64,000 nucleotides of DNA, taken from NCBI GenBank assembly GCA_902631395.1, contig CACOYM010000001.1, positions 206,923 through 270,922 on the forward strand, written 5' to 3'. Of the stretch, positions 63,180-64,000 are shown in pieces (the first letter of the stretch is position 1; each line of letters starts with the position of its first letter). The position numbers were made by a program, and so were the translations under genes. This DNA comes from Halieaceae bacterium (GTDB taxonomy: Bacteria > Pseudomonadota > Gammaproteobacteria > Pseudomonadales > Halieaceae). Under the pieces are notes generated by a model that worked only from the letters and a program-made list of their open reading frames with translations, ran no database searches and had not been told where the DNA came from.

Positions 63180-64000
63180 ATGACACACTCTAAAAAAACC
63201 ATTCCCGATGTATCCGAATTTACTAAATTCACACGCTCAAATTTGATAGCAACCTCAGTCAGCAAGCACTGGATCTCGTCGTGCTTATTGTCCATCGCAG
63301 TCGCAGGCTTTTCGCAACCTGCCAGTGCAGCTTTGGAAGAAGTGGTCGTTACAGCGCGGAAGACGGCCGAATCACTTCAAGATACCCCCATTTCAGTGAC
63401 GGCTCTCTCTGGAGATCGGTTAGAGGATATGGGCTTCTCACGAATCACAAAACTGCAAAACGTGACGCCTAACCTGGTATTCCAGAACAGCCCATCATAT
63501 AGCGGGGCGGGCAATAACGCCGCGGTCTATATACGAGGCGTTGGGCAAAAGGATTTCATTCCAACGATAGACCCCGGCGTCGGTATTTACGTCGATGAAG
63601 TTTATCTTGGTCGGTCAGCAGGCGCAGTGTTGGACATGATAGATATTCAGCAGGTTGAAATTTTGCGCGGGCCGCAAGGTACTTTGTTTGGTAAGAATAC
63701 GATTGGTGGCGCAATCAGCATTACTACCACCAAGCCCAATGAAGAGCTTGGTGGAAAATTTGATATTAAGGTAGGTACGGATGAGAGAAGAAATATAAGA
63801 GGTGTGCTCAATGTGCCCTTGTCTGACACCTTGTTTGCGAGAGGGAGTTTCGGAAGTCTGCAGCAGGATGGCTACGTTTTCAGACCCTTTGATGGGAAGG
63901 ACCTCGGCAATCAAGACACATTAATGGGCAGATTGGCTCTTAGATGGGTGCCCTCAGACACCTTCACTGCTGACCTAGCATTCGATTATTACGATGACGA
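63180..64000 (+). CDS. TonB-dependent receptor, N-terminal part (cut by window end)
   Basis: The frame is open from ATG 63180 to the window end, giving 273 residues. After a signal peptide (LLSIAVAGFSQPASA) comes the TonB box EEVVVTARK, then the plug domain with QDTPISVTALSG, AVYIRGVGQKDFIP, GVGIYVDEVYLGR and VEILRGPQGTLFGKNTIGGAIS, and the beginning of the barrel. It takes up a ligand across the outer membrane. Its place after an aromatic-acid transporter suggests the ligand may be a related organic compound rather than a siderophore, an inference from context. Confidence 0.93.
   Translation, partial: MTHSKKTIPDVSEFTKFTRSNLIATSVSKHWISSCLLSIAVAGFSQPASAALEEVVVTARKTAESLQDTPISVTALSGDRLEDMGFSRITKLQNVTPNLVFQNSPSYSGAGNNAAVYIRGVGQKDFIPTIDPGVGIYVDEVYLGRSAGAVLDMIDIQQVEILRGPQGTLFGKNTIGGAISITTTKPNEELGGKFDIKVGTDERRNIRGVLNVPLSDTLFARGSFGSLQQDGYVFRPFDGKDLGNQDTLMGRLALRWVPSDTFTADLAFDYYDD

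Overview
The window looks like a chromosomal segment of a marine gammaproteobacterium, probably of the Cellvibrionales/Halieaceae (OM60/NOR5) type. That placement is an inference from gene content: an SRP-rpsP-rimM-trmD-rplS-dsbC-hom-thrC-recJ-prfB-lysS core block with gammaproteobacterial order, guaBA, queA-tgt, many outer-membrane and TonB-type functions, and moderate GC. No rRNA is present to prove it.

Layout. Positions 1-7,200 are accessory: an SH3-domain lipoprotein, about 1 kb of nearly gene-free DNA, an AT-rich FAD oxidoreductase, small hypothetical proteins, a DUF2470 protein, an SDR dehydrogenase and a patatin-like lipase. Positions 7,300-13,360 form a sugar-uptake unit (SSS symporter, LacZ-type beta-galactosidase, GPH-family sugar symporter). 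Positions 13,430-17,090 hold a glycosyltransferase-TPR protein, a class C beta-lactamase-like hydrolase, a decayed nitroreductase and a DUF2237 protein. Positions 17,800-21,900 hold an ECF sigma/anti-sigma pair divergent from a subtilisin-like protease, a beta-barrel protein and a DUF3144-like protein. tRNA-Leu(CAA) lies at 22.2 kb.

Positions 22.4-40.7 kb are housekeeping: queA-tgt-DUF1289, a CBS/CorC-type transporter and a CcsA-like protein transcribed away from ffh, then rpsP-rimM-trmD-rplS, dsbC, an AlaC-like aminotransferase, hom, thrC, recJ, prfB (with its programmed +1 frameshift) and lysS.

Positions 40.7-45.4 kb form a signalling locus. A class III nucleotide cyclase fused to a receiver domain, a stand-alone receiver and a HAMP histidine kinase overlap in one operon. 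It diverges from a CRP-family regulator that keeps the cyclic-nucleotide phosphate-binding residues and the CRP-type recognition helix. The cyclase's base-selecting positions are not those of a standard adenylate cyclase, so the nucleotide is an open question.

Positions 45.4-50.0 kb carry xseA diverging from guaB-guaA. Immediately after the guaA stop codon, an 80-bp imperfect direct repeat, beginning in the last codons of guaA, brackets a roughly 1.1-kb AT-rich cargo with a single secreted Ntn-hydrolase-like gene. The second repeat copy holds the 3' end of a lost second copy of that gene. This looks like a decayed tandem integration at the guaA 3' end, with no integrase left, and is the most unusual structure in the window.

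Positions 51-64 kb hold a type-B carboxylesterase lipoprotein, an Nramp-family protein lacking the canonical metal-binding residues, the tail of a dead carotenoid oxygenase, a cupredoxin-like secreted protein, an RND efflux pair, and an uptake/catabolic group (aldehyde dehydrogenase, AAHS-type MFS transporter, TonB-dependent receptor cut by the window end).
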